Shown piece after piece: positions 1 to 8,997 of a stretch of DNA of 64,000 bases. Origin of the DNA: Spirosoma fluviale (GTDB taxonomy: Bacteria; Bacteroidota; Bacteroidia; Cytophagales; Spirosomataceae); NCBI RefSeq assembly GCF_900230225.1, contig NZ_OCNH01000001.1, positions 1,178,001 through 1,242,000 on the forward strand, read 5' to 3'. Made by a program: the position numbers and the translations under genes. Positions within the stretch are counted from its first letter, which is position 1, and every line of letters starts with the position of its first letter. The notes under the pieces are model-generated. The model had not been told where the DNA came from, made no database searches, and saw only the letters and a program-made list of their open reading frames with translations.

Positions 1-17
1 TAAATACTAAACTTGTT

Positions 18-1037
18 ATGATGGATTCTGTAGTGTGTGTAACGCCCCGACAACTGGCGTATCAGCAAGTGCAAAAGCCGGATCTTACGCCGGGACATGC
101 CCTAATTAAAATCCGGCGGATTGGCATTTGCGGCACCGATTTACACGCGTTTGAGGGCACACAGCCCTATTTTACATACCCCCGCATTCTGGGCCACGAA
201 CTGGCGGCCGATCTGGTCGATGCCGACGATGCGCCCGGCTTTTCGATAGGGGAGGCCGTTACCTTTCTGCCTTATTTCAACTGCGGGTATTGCATTGCCT
301 GCCGAACCGGCAAGCCAAACTGCTGCGTTCGGCTGAAGACGGTTGGCGTGCATATCGACGGCGGCATGGTCGAGTATTATTCCGTTCCGGTGCAGACGCT
401 GGTGCATGGACAGGGGCTATCGCATGACGAACTGGCGCTGGTAGAACCCCTGGCCATCGGGGCGCACGGCGTTCGTCGGGCCGATGTTCAGCCGGGCGAA
501 AACGTGCTCGTCGTTGGTGCAGGACCCATCGGGTTAGGCACGATGGAGTTCGCCCGGATTGCCGGTGGAACGGTCATCGCGCTGGACATCAACGCCAATC
601 GGCTGGACTTCTGCCGAACGCAACTGGGCGTTCATCATACTATCAATGCCCAGTCGCCGGATGTTATGGAGCAGCTGGCGGCTATCACCAATGGCGATAT
701 GCCTACGGTGGTCATCGACGCTACCGGCAGTTTACGCGCCATTAACACCGCTTTTTCGTACCTGGCGCATACGGGACGCTACGTGCTGGTAGGCTTGCAG
801 AAAGGCGACATCAGCGTGAGCCACCCGGAACTGCACAAACGGGAGGCTACCCTGATGAGCAGCCGCAACGCCACCCGCGCCGACTTCGATCATGTCATTA
901 CCTCCATGAAAGCAGGACTGGTTAAACCAACCACCTACATCACCCACCGCGTTGGTTTCGATAAGATCGTGCAAGAGTTCGATAGCTGGCTCGACCCTGC
1001 CAATGGTGTCATTAAAGCCATGGTGTCGCTTGGCTAA
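18..1037 (+). CDS. Zinc-dependent medium-chain alcohol/polyol dehydrogenase
   Basis: Medium-chain dehydrogenase/reductase that should oxidise a sugar or polyol hydroxyl with NAD. Visible: catalytic zinc ligands C38 (in GICGTD) and H60-E61 (GHE); a structural zinc set C89, C92, C95, C103 with the family's canonical spacing; a Rossmann fold with VVGAGPIGLG near residue 165; and an acidic residue in ALDIN at the end of the second strand, which favours NAD over NADP. At 339 residues it is full length. Two ATG codons lie in tandem at 18 and 21. It heads a same-strand run of carbohydrate genes (ThuA-like, PVC dehydrogenase, two epimerases), so a polyol or sugar-acid dehydrogenase role is likely. 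The substrate cannot be read from sequence; threonine- or sorbitol-dehydrogenase-like relatives are the alternatives. Confidence 0.9.
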   Translation: MMDSVVCVTPRQLAYQQVQKPDLTPGHALIKIRRIGICGTDLHAFEGTQPYFTYPRILGHELAADLVDADDAPGFSIGEAVTFLPYFNCGYCIACRTGKPNCCVRLKTVGVHIDGGMVEYYSVPVQTLVHGQGLSHDELALVEPLAIGAHGVRRADVQPGENVLVVGAGPIGLGTMEFARIAGGTVIALDINANRLDFCRTQLGVHHTINAQSPDVMEQLAAITNGDMPTVVIDATGSLRAINTAFSYLAHTGRYVLVGLQKGDISVSHPELHKREATLMSSRNATRADFDHVITSMKAGLVKPTTYITHRVGFDKIVQEFDSWLDPANGVIKAMVSLG

Positions 1038-1120
1038 GATTGCCCACTAACAGGTAAGTAAATTTTGCGCTGAACATCCTTAGAAGAGAAGCCTGACCCG
1101 CTACAACCCAACAGCCCCGC

Positions 1121-2023
1121 ATGAAAAACAACCGCCGAGATTTTCTTCAACACGCTGCCAGCCTGCTGGCACTTGGCACCCTGAGTATAGGCGAAGTCCT
1201 CGCCAGTCGTTCGGAATTGACCGGTAAAAAGGCGGATAAACCATACGTGGTATTCGTCACCGGCGACCATGAGTACAGTGGTGAACTTACCCTCCCGTAC
1301 ATCGCCGAGGAACTGGAAAAAAACTACGGTATGCGGACGAAAGTCCTGAAAGCCTATCCCGACTACAACGCGGAAAAGGACATTCCCGGTCTGGAGGTGC
1401 TGAAAGAAGCCGATCTGGCCGTTTTCTTTCTGCGCTGGCGGCTGTTGCCTAAGGAGCAACTCCAGTATATCGACGATTACCTGAAGTCGGGGAAACCGGT
1501 TATGGGCTTCCGAACTACGACCCACGCCTTCAACTACCCCGACGGTGACGACCGCAAACGCTGGAATGCGTTCGGTGAGTTTGCGTTTGGAGCTCCTCCG
1601 GGCTGGGGTGGTAAAGCCCAGCATACGCACTACGGGCACAAAAGCACGACCGATGTGACCATTATTCCCGAAGCGGCCAAAAATCCGATTCTAACGGGTG
1701 TATCTCCCTCGTTTCATGCGGCTTCCTGGCTGTACCGCGTCTTACCCGATTATCCGGCGAAAGGAGCGGTGCCCCTGCTGATGGGGAAATCGGTCAACCC
1801 CGATAAAGCCGCTATCGACAACCCCGTTGCCTGGACCTGGAAAAATCAGTGGGGCGGCAAAGCCTTCATGACGACCCTGGGTCATCCCGAAGATTTTCAG
1901 GTGGAGTCGTTTCAGCGCCTGGTCATCAACGCCATTCATTGGGAGCTTGGCAAGCCAATTCCCAAACGGTGGAAAGGTAAATTAGCGATCGACGTTCCTT
2001 ATGGCCATCCCAGTAAATCCTAA
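1121..2023 (+). CDS. ThuA-like domain protein, exported
   Basis: ThuA-like fold (class I glutamine amidotransferase-like) protein of 300 residues. The N-terminus carries twin arginines in NRRDFLQ followed by a hydrophobic stretch ending LASR, which looks like a Tat signal. The family is linked to sugar utilisation in Bacteroidota and Planctomycetota and often sits beside PVC-type dehydrogenases. Visible elements: the early strand VVFVTGDHEYSG, the segment DLAVFFLRWR, and GHPEDF near the C-terminus. The next gene starts 5 nt after the stop, so the two are almost certainly cotranscribed. Catalytic activity is unproven for this family. Confidence 0.88.
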   Translation: MKNNRRDFLQHAASLLALGTLSIGEVLASRSELTGKKADKPYVVFVTGDHEYSGELTLPYIAEELEKNYGMRTKVLKAYPDYNAEKDIPGLEVLKEADLAVFFLRWRLLPKEQLQYIDDYLKSGKPVMGFRTTTHAFNYPDGDDRKRWNAFGEFAFGAPPGWGGKAQHTHYGHKSTTDVTIIPEAAKNPILTGVSPSFHAASWLYRVLPDYPAKGAVPLLMGKSVNPDKAAIDNPVAWTWKNQWGGKAFMTTLGHPEDFQVESFQRLVINAIHWELGKPIPKRWKGKLAIDVPYGHPSKS

Positions 2024-2028
2024 CTTCT

Positions 2029-5000
2029 ATGAAAGCCTTTGTAAGCAGGAAAACCAATATCTACGCGTTGCTTGCCGTACTGGGCCTGTTAGGGCTGGGT
2101 ATCAGTGCATTTAAGTTCTACGCATCGGATTCGCTGAAGCTCAAAAAAGAGGCTCACATTATGCTGATTGGCAACAATCTGGGGTCGCGGATGATGAACT
2201 ACGACCAGTTTGAAACCGAGATGCAGGTTCGCTATCCGGACAGTCTGCTCTACATCCGCAACATGTGCGACCCCGGCGATACCCCCGGTTTCCGGCCCCG
2301 GTCGAGCCGATTCTCGCCCTGGGCGTTTCCGGGTGCCGAGCGTTTCCAGACCGAATACGCCAATCCTTCCGACAGCCAGGGTGAGTTCGAATCGCCCGAC
2401 CAATGGCTGACCCGGCTCAAAACCGATATTATTATCTCGTTCTTCGGCTATAACGAATCCTTCCAGGGACCGGCCGGTCTGGCCAACTACAAAGCTGAAC
2501 TCGATGCGTTCATCAAACACACGCTGAGCCAGAAATACAATGGCAAAACGGCCCCGCAACTGGCCATCGTGTCGCCCATTGCGTTCGAAGATTTATCGGC
2601 TACCCTCGACCTGCCGAACGGCAAGAAAGAGAACGCCAACATCCTGCTCTATACTAAAGCCATGAAGGAAGTGGCCGAGCAGAACAAAGTGCTGTTTGTC
2701 GATGCCTTTACCCCGTCGCAGCAATGGTACAATACCACCAAAGAGCCCTTGACCATCGACGGCTCTCAACTGAATGAGGAAGGTTATAAAAAGCTGGGTC
2801 TTCTCCTGGCCGATCAGGTGTTTGGCAAGGTAGCGCCCAAAGCGGAAGCCAACCGGAAATTAGTACACGATGCGGTGATGGAGAAGAACTGGATGTGGCA
2901 CAATGATTACAAAATCCCCAACGGCGTTCACGTCTACGGGCGTCGCTACAACCCCTTTGGCCCCGACAACTACCCCGCCGAAATTGAGAAGATCCGGCAG
3001 ATGACCGCCATTCGGGATAGCGCCGTGTGGCTGGCCGCTACCAAAGGGCAAACGATTGATATTGCCGCTGCCGATGTGCGTACCCGAAAGCTGCCCGAGG
3101 TGAAAACCAATTTCAACCCGGAGAAAAACGGGAGCCTGACCTACCTCAGCGGAAAAGAAGCATTGAGTAAGCTGAAGGTGCCACAGGGCTATAAAATCGA
3201 GCTTTTTGCGTCGGAAGAGGAGTTTCCCGATCTGGCGAAACCCATGCAGATGTCGTTCGACAACAAAGGGCGTCTCTGGGTGGCAGCCATGCCAAGTTAC
3301 CCGCACTACAAACCCGGCGACCCCAAACCCAACGACAAAATCCTGATTCTGGAAGATACCAACAACGACGGGAAAGCCGATAAGCAAACCGTTTTTGCGG
3401 ACCATCTGCACCTGCCGCTCGGGTTCGAAATCGCCAAAGAAGGGGTTTACATATCCCAGGGCCCCAACCTCAAACTCTTCACCGATACGAACGGAGACGA
3501 CAAAGCCGACAAGGTTGAAATCCTGATGAGCGGTTACGATGACCACGACACCCACCACAACAGCCACGCCTTCTGCGTCGACCCATCGGGCGCGATTTAT
3601 TCGGGCGAGGGCGTTTTCCTGCATACCAATGTCGAAACGTCGTATGGCCCCGTTCGGGCAACCAATGGCGGTTTCTACCGGTACGCTCCACAACTGCATA
3701 AACTGGAACGGACGGCTCAGCTCTCGATTCCGAACCCGTGGGGTATTGCTTTCGACGATTGGGGACAGCCCTTTTTTGCCGAAACATCCAGCCCCGACGT
3801 TCGGTGGATGATGCCCGGCACGGTGTTGCCCCGTTACGGTGAGGCCACCCATAAATCGGTGCAGTTAGTTGAAGAAGCCCACCGCGTTCGGCCAACGTCC
3901 GGGCTGGAATTTGTTTCCAGTCGCCACTTTCCGGATGAGCTACAGGGCGATTTCCTGATCAACAACACCATTGGGTTCCTGGGAATGAAAGAACACACCC
4001 TGGTTGATGATGGTACGGGCTACAAAAGCAAGCACCGGATGGATCTGGTGGTGAGCGACGACCGCAACTTCCGCCCCGTCGATATGGAGTTTGCTCCCGA
4101 TGGGTCGCTGTACCTGATCGACTGGCACAACATCCTTATTGGGCATATGCAGCACAACGCCCGCGACCCCCTGCGCGACCACTCGCGGGGCCGTGTGTAC
4201 CGGATTACGTACCCTTCGCGTCCGCTCGTGACGCCCGCTAAAATTGACGGTGCTTCGGTAGAAACCCTGTTGGACAACCTTAAATTACCTGAATACCGCA
4301 CCCGTTACCGCACCCGACGCGAACTCCGGGGCCGCAACGCAACCGAGGTACTCGCCAAGCTGAAAACCTGGGTAGCCGGACTCGACAAAAAAGACCCCCG
4401 CTACGAACATCACCTGCTGGAAGGCCTTTGGGTGAGCTGGGGCATGAATAAAGTGGACCAGACGCTGCTCCGTCAGCTGCTGAACGCGAAGGATTACCAC
4501 GCTCGTGCGGCTGCCGTTCAGGTGGTTCGCTACACCGGACATCAGGTGCCTGACCAGGCCAGTCTGCTGATGCAGGCGGCTCGCGATGAGAACAGCCGCG
4601 TGCGACTCGACGCCATCGTAGCCGCTTCCTGGATCGGTAAGGAAAAAGGACTTCCTATTCTGGCCGAAGCCGCAAAGAAACCGCTCGACGACTGGATGAT
4701 CCACGCCCATAAAACGGCGGTAGCTCACCTGAAAGATATGAATGTGCCCAAAGAAAAAGAGGTCCAGGAGGTATCGTCGCTGAAAGGGCAGGAACTGGCT
4801 ATGTTCAATCTGGGCAGGCAGATTTACGCCAAAGAAGGCTATTGCACCACCTGTCACCAGCCCGACGGGAAAGGGCTGGCCGCTTCCGGATTCCCGCCCC
4901 TCAGCGGTACACCCTGGGTAACGGGCAGCGAAGAGCGGCTGATCAAAATTGTGCTGAAAGGCGTAATGGGCCCCATCGAGGTGGCCGGTAAAAACTACCC

Positions 5001-5235
5001 CGGACAAGTACCGATGACGCCCTTCGGCGGGTTGCTGAAAGACAACGAAGTAGCCGCCGTGCTGACCTACGTCCGAAACGCGTTTGGCAACAAAGCCTCG
5101 GCGGTTAGCCCTGCTACGGTAAAGAAAGTCCGTGCCGCTACGGAACGGAAACTGGATTTTTATTCGCCAACTCAACTCCTCAAAGAGCACCCGATGGGTG
5201 CCGAAGACGGAGTTAAGTCGGCAAGCACTAAATAG
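2029..5235 (+). CDS. SGNH hydrolase / PVC-type dehydrogenase / cytochrome c fusion
   Basis: Large exported multidomain protein of 1068 residues. In order: N-terminal membrane anchor or signal (about residues 10-27); an SGNH/GDSL-like domain (about 40-270, starting LIGNNLGSRM); a PVC-type membrane-bound dehydrogenase beta-propeller (about 380-730, with Asp-rich loops such as DTNNDGKAD and DTNGDDKAD that look calcium-binding); HEAT-like helices (about 740-910); and a C-terminal cytochrome c domain with heme motif CTTCH at 939-943 and a likely axial Met in VPMTPFGG. This fits the PVC-type heme-binding CxxCH family thought to oxidise sugars or alcohols outside the cytoplasm. The natural electron route would be propeller to heme to the respiratory chain (inference). 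Operon with the ThuA-like gene upstream. Confidence 0.9.
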   Translation: MKAFVSRKTNIYALLAVLGLLGLGISAFKFYASDSLKLKKEAHIMLIGNNLGSRMMNYDQFETEMQVRYPDSLLYIRNMCDPGDTPGFRPRSSRFSPWAFPGAERFQTEYANPSDSQGEFESPDQWLTRLKTDIIISFFGYNESFQGPAGLANYKAELDAFIKHTLSQKYNGKTAPQLAIVSPIAFEDLSATLDLPNGKKENANILLYTKAMKEVAEQNKVLFVDAFTPSQQWYNTTKEPLTIDGSQLNEEGYKKLGLLLADQVFGKVAPKAEANRKLVHDAVMEKNWMWHNDYKIPNGVHVYGRRYNPFGPDNYPAEIEKIRQMTAIRDSAVWLAATKGQTIDIAAADVRTRKLPEVKTNFNPEKNGSLTYLSGKEALSKLKVPQGYKIELFASEEEFPDLAKPMQMSFDNKGRLWVAAMPSYPHYKPGDPKPNDKILILEDTNNDGKADKQTVFADHLHLPLGFEIAKEGVYISQGPNLKLFTDTNGDDKADKVEILMSGYDDHDTHHNSHAFCVDPSGAIYSGEGVFLHTNVETSYGPVRATNGGFYRYAPQLHKLERTAQLSIPNPWGIAFDDWGQPFFAETSSPDVRWMMPGTVLPRYGEATHKSVQLVEEAHRVRPTSGLEFVSSRHFPDELQGDFLINNTIGFLGMKEHTLVDDGTGYKSKHRMDLVVSDDRNFRPVDMEFAPDGSLYLIDWHNILIGHMQHNARDPLRDHSRGRVYRITYPSRPLVTPAKIDGASVETLLDNLKLPEYRTRYRTRRELRGRNATEVLAKLKTWVAGLDKKDPRYEHHLLEGLWVSWGMNKVDQTLLRQLLNAKDYHARAAAVQVVRYTGHQVPDQASLLMQAARDENSRVRLDAIVAASWIGKEKGLPILAEAAKKPLDDWMIHAHKTAVAHLKDMNVPKEKEVQEVSSLKGQELAMFNLGRQIYAKEGYCTTCHQPDGKGLAASGFPPLSGTPWVTGSEERLIKIVLKGVMGPIEVAGKNYPGQVPMTPFGGLLKDNEVAAVLTYVRNAFGNKASAVSPATVKKVRAATERKLDFYSPTQLLKEHPMGAEDGVKSASTK

Positions 5236-5260
5236 TTGACGGGAACAGGTAAATGGATTC

Positions 5261-5383
5261 TACCCCACCCCAACCCCTCCCCTTGAAAAAAGGGGAGACG
5301 GTCGGCCGTTGCCGGGCTAAAAAAGAGTAACCCATTACGGAGCCCCTCCCCTTTTTTCTAGGGGGAGGGGTTGGGGTGGGGTA
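5261..5383. repeat. C/G-rich inverted repeat, about 37-bp arms
   Basis: The left arm 5261-5297 and right arm 5346-5383 are reverse complements apart from one small difference; the outer 22 bp (5261-5282 with 5362-5383) match perfectly. The strongly strand-asymmetric arms, one pyrimidine-rich with runs of C and one purine-rich with runs of G, enclose about 48 nt. It sits between two same-strand genes. It may be a dispersed palindromic repeat or a transcription attenuator for the preceding long gene. Confidence 0.85.
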
Positions 5384-5424
5384 ATTTGCTGCTAACCGAT
5401 TGCCCATAATTAATACCTTTATTT

Positions 5425-6321
5425 ATGTCTTTATCGAACACTGCATCGGGTATGTCGGCTGGCCAATGGGCACCGATTGGCTTCAATCTGTTAGTCTGGA
5501 CAGCCGCCATATCCGAAGAAATGAACCCCATTGCCGAACGGCTGAAAACGATCGGGTACGACGGCGTTGAATGCTTTATTGACCAGCAGGACGTTAGTGT
5601 CTATCAGAAATTTGGCGACCACCTCAAGCAACTGGGTCTGCAAAGTACCTGCGTTACCGTTGTCGGGCCGGACGAGAACCCCGCCAGCGAATCGGCCAGG
5701 GTGCGCGAACAGGCGGTCGTTCAGTTGAAGGGTGTAGTCGACCGGGCGCATGCGCTGGGGGCAACGGTCATTTGCGGGCCGTTCCACTCGGCGTTTGCTA
5801 CCTTCTCCCGGCGCGAGCCGCAACCCGAGGAATACGCCTACAGTGCGGAGGTGCTGCATACCGTGGGCGATTACGCCAAACAGGCAAATATCATTCTGGC
5901 TCCCGAAGCCCTCAACCGGTTTGAGTGCTACCTCTGCAACACCATGAGCCAACTGGTCGAGCTGGTGCGCAAGGCCGATCACCCCAATGTGCGGGCCATG
6001 TTCGATACCCACCACGCAAACATGGAGGAAAAACATTTTCCCGATGCCATAAAGACCATTGCCCCCGTGCTGGCCCACGTACACATCAGCGAAAACGACC
6101 GGGGTACACCCGGTGATGGCCATATCCCCTGGGATGACACCTTCCGGACGCTTTCCGAACTGAATTATTCCGGCTGGATGACCATCGAAGCGTTTACGCG
6201 CAACGACATCAATTTTGCCAACTCCATCAATGTCTGGCGGGAGTTCAGCAAACCGTGGGACATCGCCGAAAACGGCCTTAAATTCATCAAAGCCATGCAG
6301 GCTAAATACGCTAACACCTAA
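5425..6321 (+). CDS. Ketose 3-epimerase-like sugar isomerase/epimerase
   Basis: TIM-barrel sugar isomerase/epimerase of the xylose-isomerase-like family, 298 residues. The metal site of the tagatose/psicose 3-epimerase group can be followed: E161 (in PEALNRFE), D194 (FDTHH), H220 (HVHISEND) and E255 (TIEAF), together with the family's substrate loop RGTPGDGHIPW. It therefore probably epimerises a free ketose or keto-sugar in the cytoplasm using a divalent metal. The next epimerase begins 2 nt after its stop, so the pair is cotranscribed. The actual sugar is unknown. Confidence 0.88.
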   Translation: MSLSNTASGMSAGQWAPIGFNLLVWTAAISEEMNPIAERLKTIGYDGVECFIDQQDVSVYQKFGDHLKQLGLQSTCVTVVGPDENPASESARVREQAVVQLKGVVDRAHALGATVICGPFHSAFATFSRREPQPEEYAYSAEVLHTVGDYAKQANIILAPEALNRFECYLCNTMSQLVELVRKADHPNVRAMFDTHHANMEEKHFPDAIKTIAPVLAHVHISENDRGTPGDGHIPWDDTFRTLSELNYSGWMTIEAFTRNDINFANSINVWREFSKPWDIAENGLKFIKAMQAKYANT

Positions 6322-6323
6322 TT

Positions 6324-7148
6324 ATGTCATCTCCTGTTTCTTTTCGCTTCGGTGCTGAAGCGTACACCTGGTTCATGAACAACAACGGTCTGACCCATGC
6401 CAACCGGCTGGGACACATGATCGACATTACGGCGCAGGCTGGTTTTGCGGGTATCGAACCCATTTTTAACTGGATGGGCGATTTGCCCGACCCGGAAAGT
6501 CTTGGTCAGAAACTAACCGAACAGGGTGTTGAGTTAGCCGCCATTGCCCTCGCCCTCGACTGGAACGGTACCGAAGAAACCGAACAGGAACGTTACGAAG
6601 CCGACCGGGCCATTGCTCTGCTAAAACACTTTCCGGGGGCGCTGCTCTGCACCGTGCAGAAACCGACGGGGCGGCATGATCTCGAAACCCGCCGACGGAA
6701 TCTGGTCAACATCGTCAACCGCGTGTCGCGACGGGCGGTCGATCAGGGCGTACCGTGCAGCTTCCACCCCAACTCCCCTCATTCGTCCATTACGCGCACG
6801 GAAGAAGATTACCGGGTCATCCTCGAATCGCTGGATGCATCGGTAACGGGTTGGACACCGGACGTGGGTCACCTCATCAACGGCGGTATGGACCCGCTCA
6901 CCAAGATGAAAGAATATGCATCGCTCATTAATCTGGTGCATTACAAAGACTGGAATGGCGAACCTGAATTCGCCTTGTTAGGGAAGGGGAAAGTTGATTT
7001 CGTGAGCATCACCCAATGGTTGATCGAGCAGGAGTACGACGGCTGGATCATCTGCGAAGACGAAGGCCCCGAAGCCATGGACGACCCGGACGGCGTTACT
7101 CTGCACGACGGTCGCTGGGTATACGAAACCCTGCTTCCTTCGGTGTAG
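6324..7148 (+). CDS. Sugar phosphate isomerase/epimerase family protein
   Basis: Second TIM-barrel isomerase/epimerase, 274 residues, starting 2 nt after the stop of the ketose 3-epimerase-like gene. It has the fold's usual metal-ligand strands in order: SFHPNSPH (His), TPDVGH (Asp and His), LVHYKDW (His, Asp) and IICEDEG (Glu). It is clearly divergent from its neighbour, so this is not a recent duplication. It may act on a successive intermediate of the same pathway, or as an IolE-like dehydratase. Function below family level cannot be assigned. Confidence 0.85.
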   Translation: MSSPVSFRFGAEAYTWFMNNNGLTHANRLGHMIDITAQAGFAGIEPIFNWMGDLPDPESLGQKLTEQGVELAAIALALDWNGTEETEQERYEADRAIALLKHFPGALLCTVQKPTGRHDLETRRRNLVNIVNRVSRRAVDQGVPCSFHPNSPHSSITRTEEDYRVILESLDASVTGWTPDVGHLINGGMDPLTKMKEYASLINLVHYKDWNGEPEFALLGKGKVDFVSITQWLIEQEYDGWIICEDEGPEAMDDPDGVTLHDGRWVYETLLPSV

Positions 7149-7188
7149 TAATCCGTGGAGTAGTTGAGTGGTTGAGTAGTAGAGTGGT

Positions 7189-7265
7189 GTCAGGTGCTCA
7201 CACCTGACAAGCGAGGTTTCTCAAAACCTCATTCTCTTCAATTTACGATCGGTTTTAAGAAACCG
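7189..7265. repeat. Cluster of three short perfect hairpins
   Basis: Three consecutive hairpins, each with a 4-nt loop: 7189-7196 with 7201-7208 (8-bp arms), 7213-7219 with 7224-7230 (7-bp arms) and 7250-7255 with 7260-7265 (6-bp arms). The compact, regular layout just upstream of the alpha/beta hydrolase resembles a REP/BIME-type interspersed element more than a single terminator. No transposase is nearby. Confidence 0.75.
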
Positions 7266-7284
7266 ACATCACAAGCGAAATAAC

Positions 7285-8088
7285 ATGCCTTACGTAGAAA
7301 CCAACGGCATCAATTTATACTACGAAGAGCGGGGGAGTGGCGAGCCTCTGTTATTGATTATGGGTATCACTGCCCCCGGCTCCGTTTGGGCAAAACATGC
7401 CGACGACTGGCAAAATCATTTTCGCTGTATTCTCGGTGATAACCGGGGCGTAGGCCGGTCCGACAAGCCCGAGGGACCGTACACGACCGCCCAAATGGCC
7501 GACGACTATGCCGGACTCATCGACAAGCTTGGACTGGGAAAAGTACGGGTAGCAGGCGTATCTATGGGCAGCACCATTGCCCAGCAACTGGCGCTTCGGC
7601 ACCCCGACAAAGTGCATTCACTGGTACTGTTATGTCCGTGGGCTCGTTGCGACCGTACCGCTGAAGCCATCTTCCGGCACATGGCTACCATCAAGGCCCG
7701 GCTCCGTCCCGAAGAATTTGCGAATTATATCCAGTTCCTAATTTACGCCAAACGTAGTTGGGACGATGACGCCACATTCGCGGGCCTTCTGGACGGGCGG
7801 CAGCAGGCGGCTATCGACCCGATGCCGCAGCCACTACACGGGTTGGAAGGACAAGCCGAAGCCTGCATCACTCACAATACCCTGGCCGATTTACCGTCGA
7901 TTGACAAGCCCTGTCTGGTGATTGGTGGCCGAAAGGATATTTTTACCCCCATCTGGATGACCGAAGAAGTGGCGGGGGCTATCCCGAACAGCGAACTGCA
8001 TTTGTATGACGACGCCGGTCATGCCTTCCATTGGGAGTGCATCGACGACTTCAATCCGCGGGTGCGGGAGTGGTTACTGGCCCATTGA
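7285..8088 (+). CDS. Alpha/beta hydrolase
   Basis: Alpha/beta-hydrolase fold enzyme of 267 residues with a complete catalytic triad: nucleophile S93 in the elbow GVSMGS, D218 in GGRKDIF, and H246 in AGHAFHWE. The oxyanion region is LLIMGITAPGSVW, and DNRGVGRSDKPEG precedes the first helix, as in 3-oxoadipate enol-lactonase-like and esterase members. No signal peptide, so cytoplasmic. It is separated from the epimerases by the three-hairpin cluster and may form its own transcript. Substrate unknown. Confidence 0.9.
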   Translation: MPYVETNGINLYYEERGSGEPLLLIMGITAPGSVWAKHADDWQNHFRCILGDNRGVGRSDKPEGPYTTAQMADDYAGLIDKLGLGKVRVAGVSMGSTIAQQLALRHPDKVHSLVLLCPWARCDRTAEAIFRHMATIKARLRPEEFANYIQFLIYAKRSWDDDATFAGLLDGRQQAAIDPMPQPLHGLEGQAEACITHNTLADLPSIDKPCLVIGGRKDIFTPIWMTEEVAGAIPNSELHLYDDAGHAFHWECIDDFNPRVREWLLAH

Positions 8089-8108
8089 TGTCGATGAAGT
8101 GGCCGGAA

Positions 8109-8300
8109 TCAGTCGGGCCACTTTTCCAGTCCGGCGGCAATGCGTAATGCCCGTTGCACATCATCCCAATAAAGCCCGCTTTCATAGCCGGTCGAGATTC
8201 TGTCGCAGGTTTCCAAAAAATCATTGGCTTTTTCAAGCCATACTACCTGCTGTGAGGCCTGATTTTCTGGATCGGGTTGCTGCTCGGGCGTGTTTTCCAT
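8109..8300 (-). CDS. Small hypothetical protein, 63 aa
   Basis: Unrecognised 63-residue acidic, probably cytoplasmic protein convergent with the hydrolase gene and ending 20 nt from it. The middle (WLEKANDFLETCDRI) and the end (LYWDDVQRALRIAAGLEKWP) look like two amphipathic helices, and codon use resembles the surrounding genes rather than random DNA. No membrane segment or known motif. The competing frame at 8051-8236 is less protein-like. Called coding from composition only. Confidence 0.5.
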   Translation of the reverse strand: MENTPEQQPDPENQASQQVVWLEKANDFLETCDRISTGYESGLYWDDVQRALRIAAGLEKWPD

Positions 8301-8576
8301 ATAGCCAAAGTTATTATTTTTCTGTGTGTTTGCGTACTGAACTGCCTTAAATACAGCAAGGCGTCCTTCTGTATTTGACCCGTAAATCGTCGGTCTGTAC
8401 CGACTTTTAATTACTTTTTCAATTTATATAATATAACTAAAGCATAGTGTCTACCTGTCTGTTTAAGAACCTATTAGCCCTGGTTAGCATTAAATCTCTA
8501 AATTTCTTTCCTTAAATCACAAACAAATGATAATGCTATCAGTTATATGATATAGATAAAACATACACTCAGCGCT

Positions 8577-8939
8577 ATGAAAATTGCAATAGAGAAAGGT
8601 CAGGACAAGACCTTGCTGGAAGATGGTCGTCAACAGGTTACCATCACAGACATTGAAGAAGGTACGAGTGAATATAAAGGCATTCCATTTTTTGCGGTAC
8701 GTTTCGAAAACGAAGACGGCTACGTGTCGCACCGGTTCTACCAGTCGCAGGCGGGCATGCCAGCCATCATCAGCCTGTTCGACATGGTAGGTATACCCGC
8801 TCAGGAAGGCAAAGATTTGGATACCAAGCAACTGCTCGGCAAAGAATTGACCATTGAGGTAGGCGAGCGTTCCTATAACGACCCCGAAAATCATAACGAA
8901 CGCGTGCTGAAACAGGCCGTTAATTTCCTGGCCAGCTAA
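8577..8939 (+). CDS. Hypothetical protein, possibly DUF669/OB-fold-like
   Basis: 120-residue soluble protein without a signal peptide, preceded by an AT-rich leader and followed by a strong terminator, so it is monocistronic. Alternating hydrophobic strands (QVTITDIEEG, PFFAVRFEN, ELTIEVGER) and the segment LLGKELTIEV give a small beta-barrel impression, loosely like the DUF669/single-strand-binding-like proteins of phages. That comparison rests on pattern only. No phage genes lie nearby. A real gene by codon use; function unknown. Confidence 0.75.
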   Translation: MKIAIEKGQDKTLLEDGRQQVTITDIEEGTSEYKGIPFFAVRFENEDGYVSHRFYQSQAGMPAIISLFDMVGIPAQEGKDLDTKQLLGKELTIEVGERSYNDPENHNERVLKQAVNFLAS

Positions 8940-8997
8940 TCATTCCCATTACCGACTATTCCTTCCCTTTTCAGGTGAGCCAACCCTAAATGGCGTT

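Noticed and set aside
1034..1639. Antisense frame of 201 codons opposite the ThuA gene
   Set aside because: Shadow of the coding strand; composition typical of a reversed frame.
2860..3852. Long antisense frame (330 codons) opposite the dehydrogenase fusion
   Set aside because: It lies wholly within a well-supported coding frame on the other strand and has no domain; long antisense frames are common in GC-rich coding DNA.
4285..5190. Antisense frame of 301 codons opposite the cytochrome part
   Set aside because: Mirror frame of real codons, no signal or motif.
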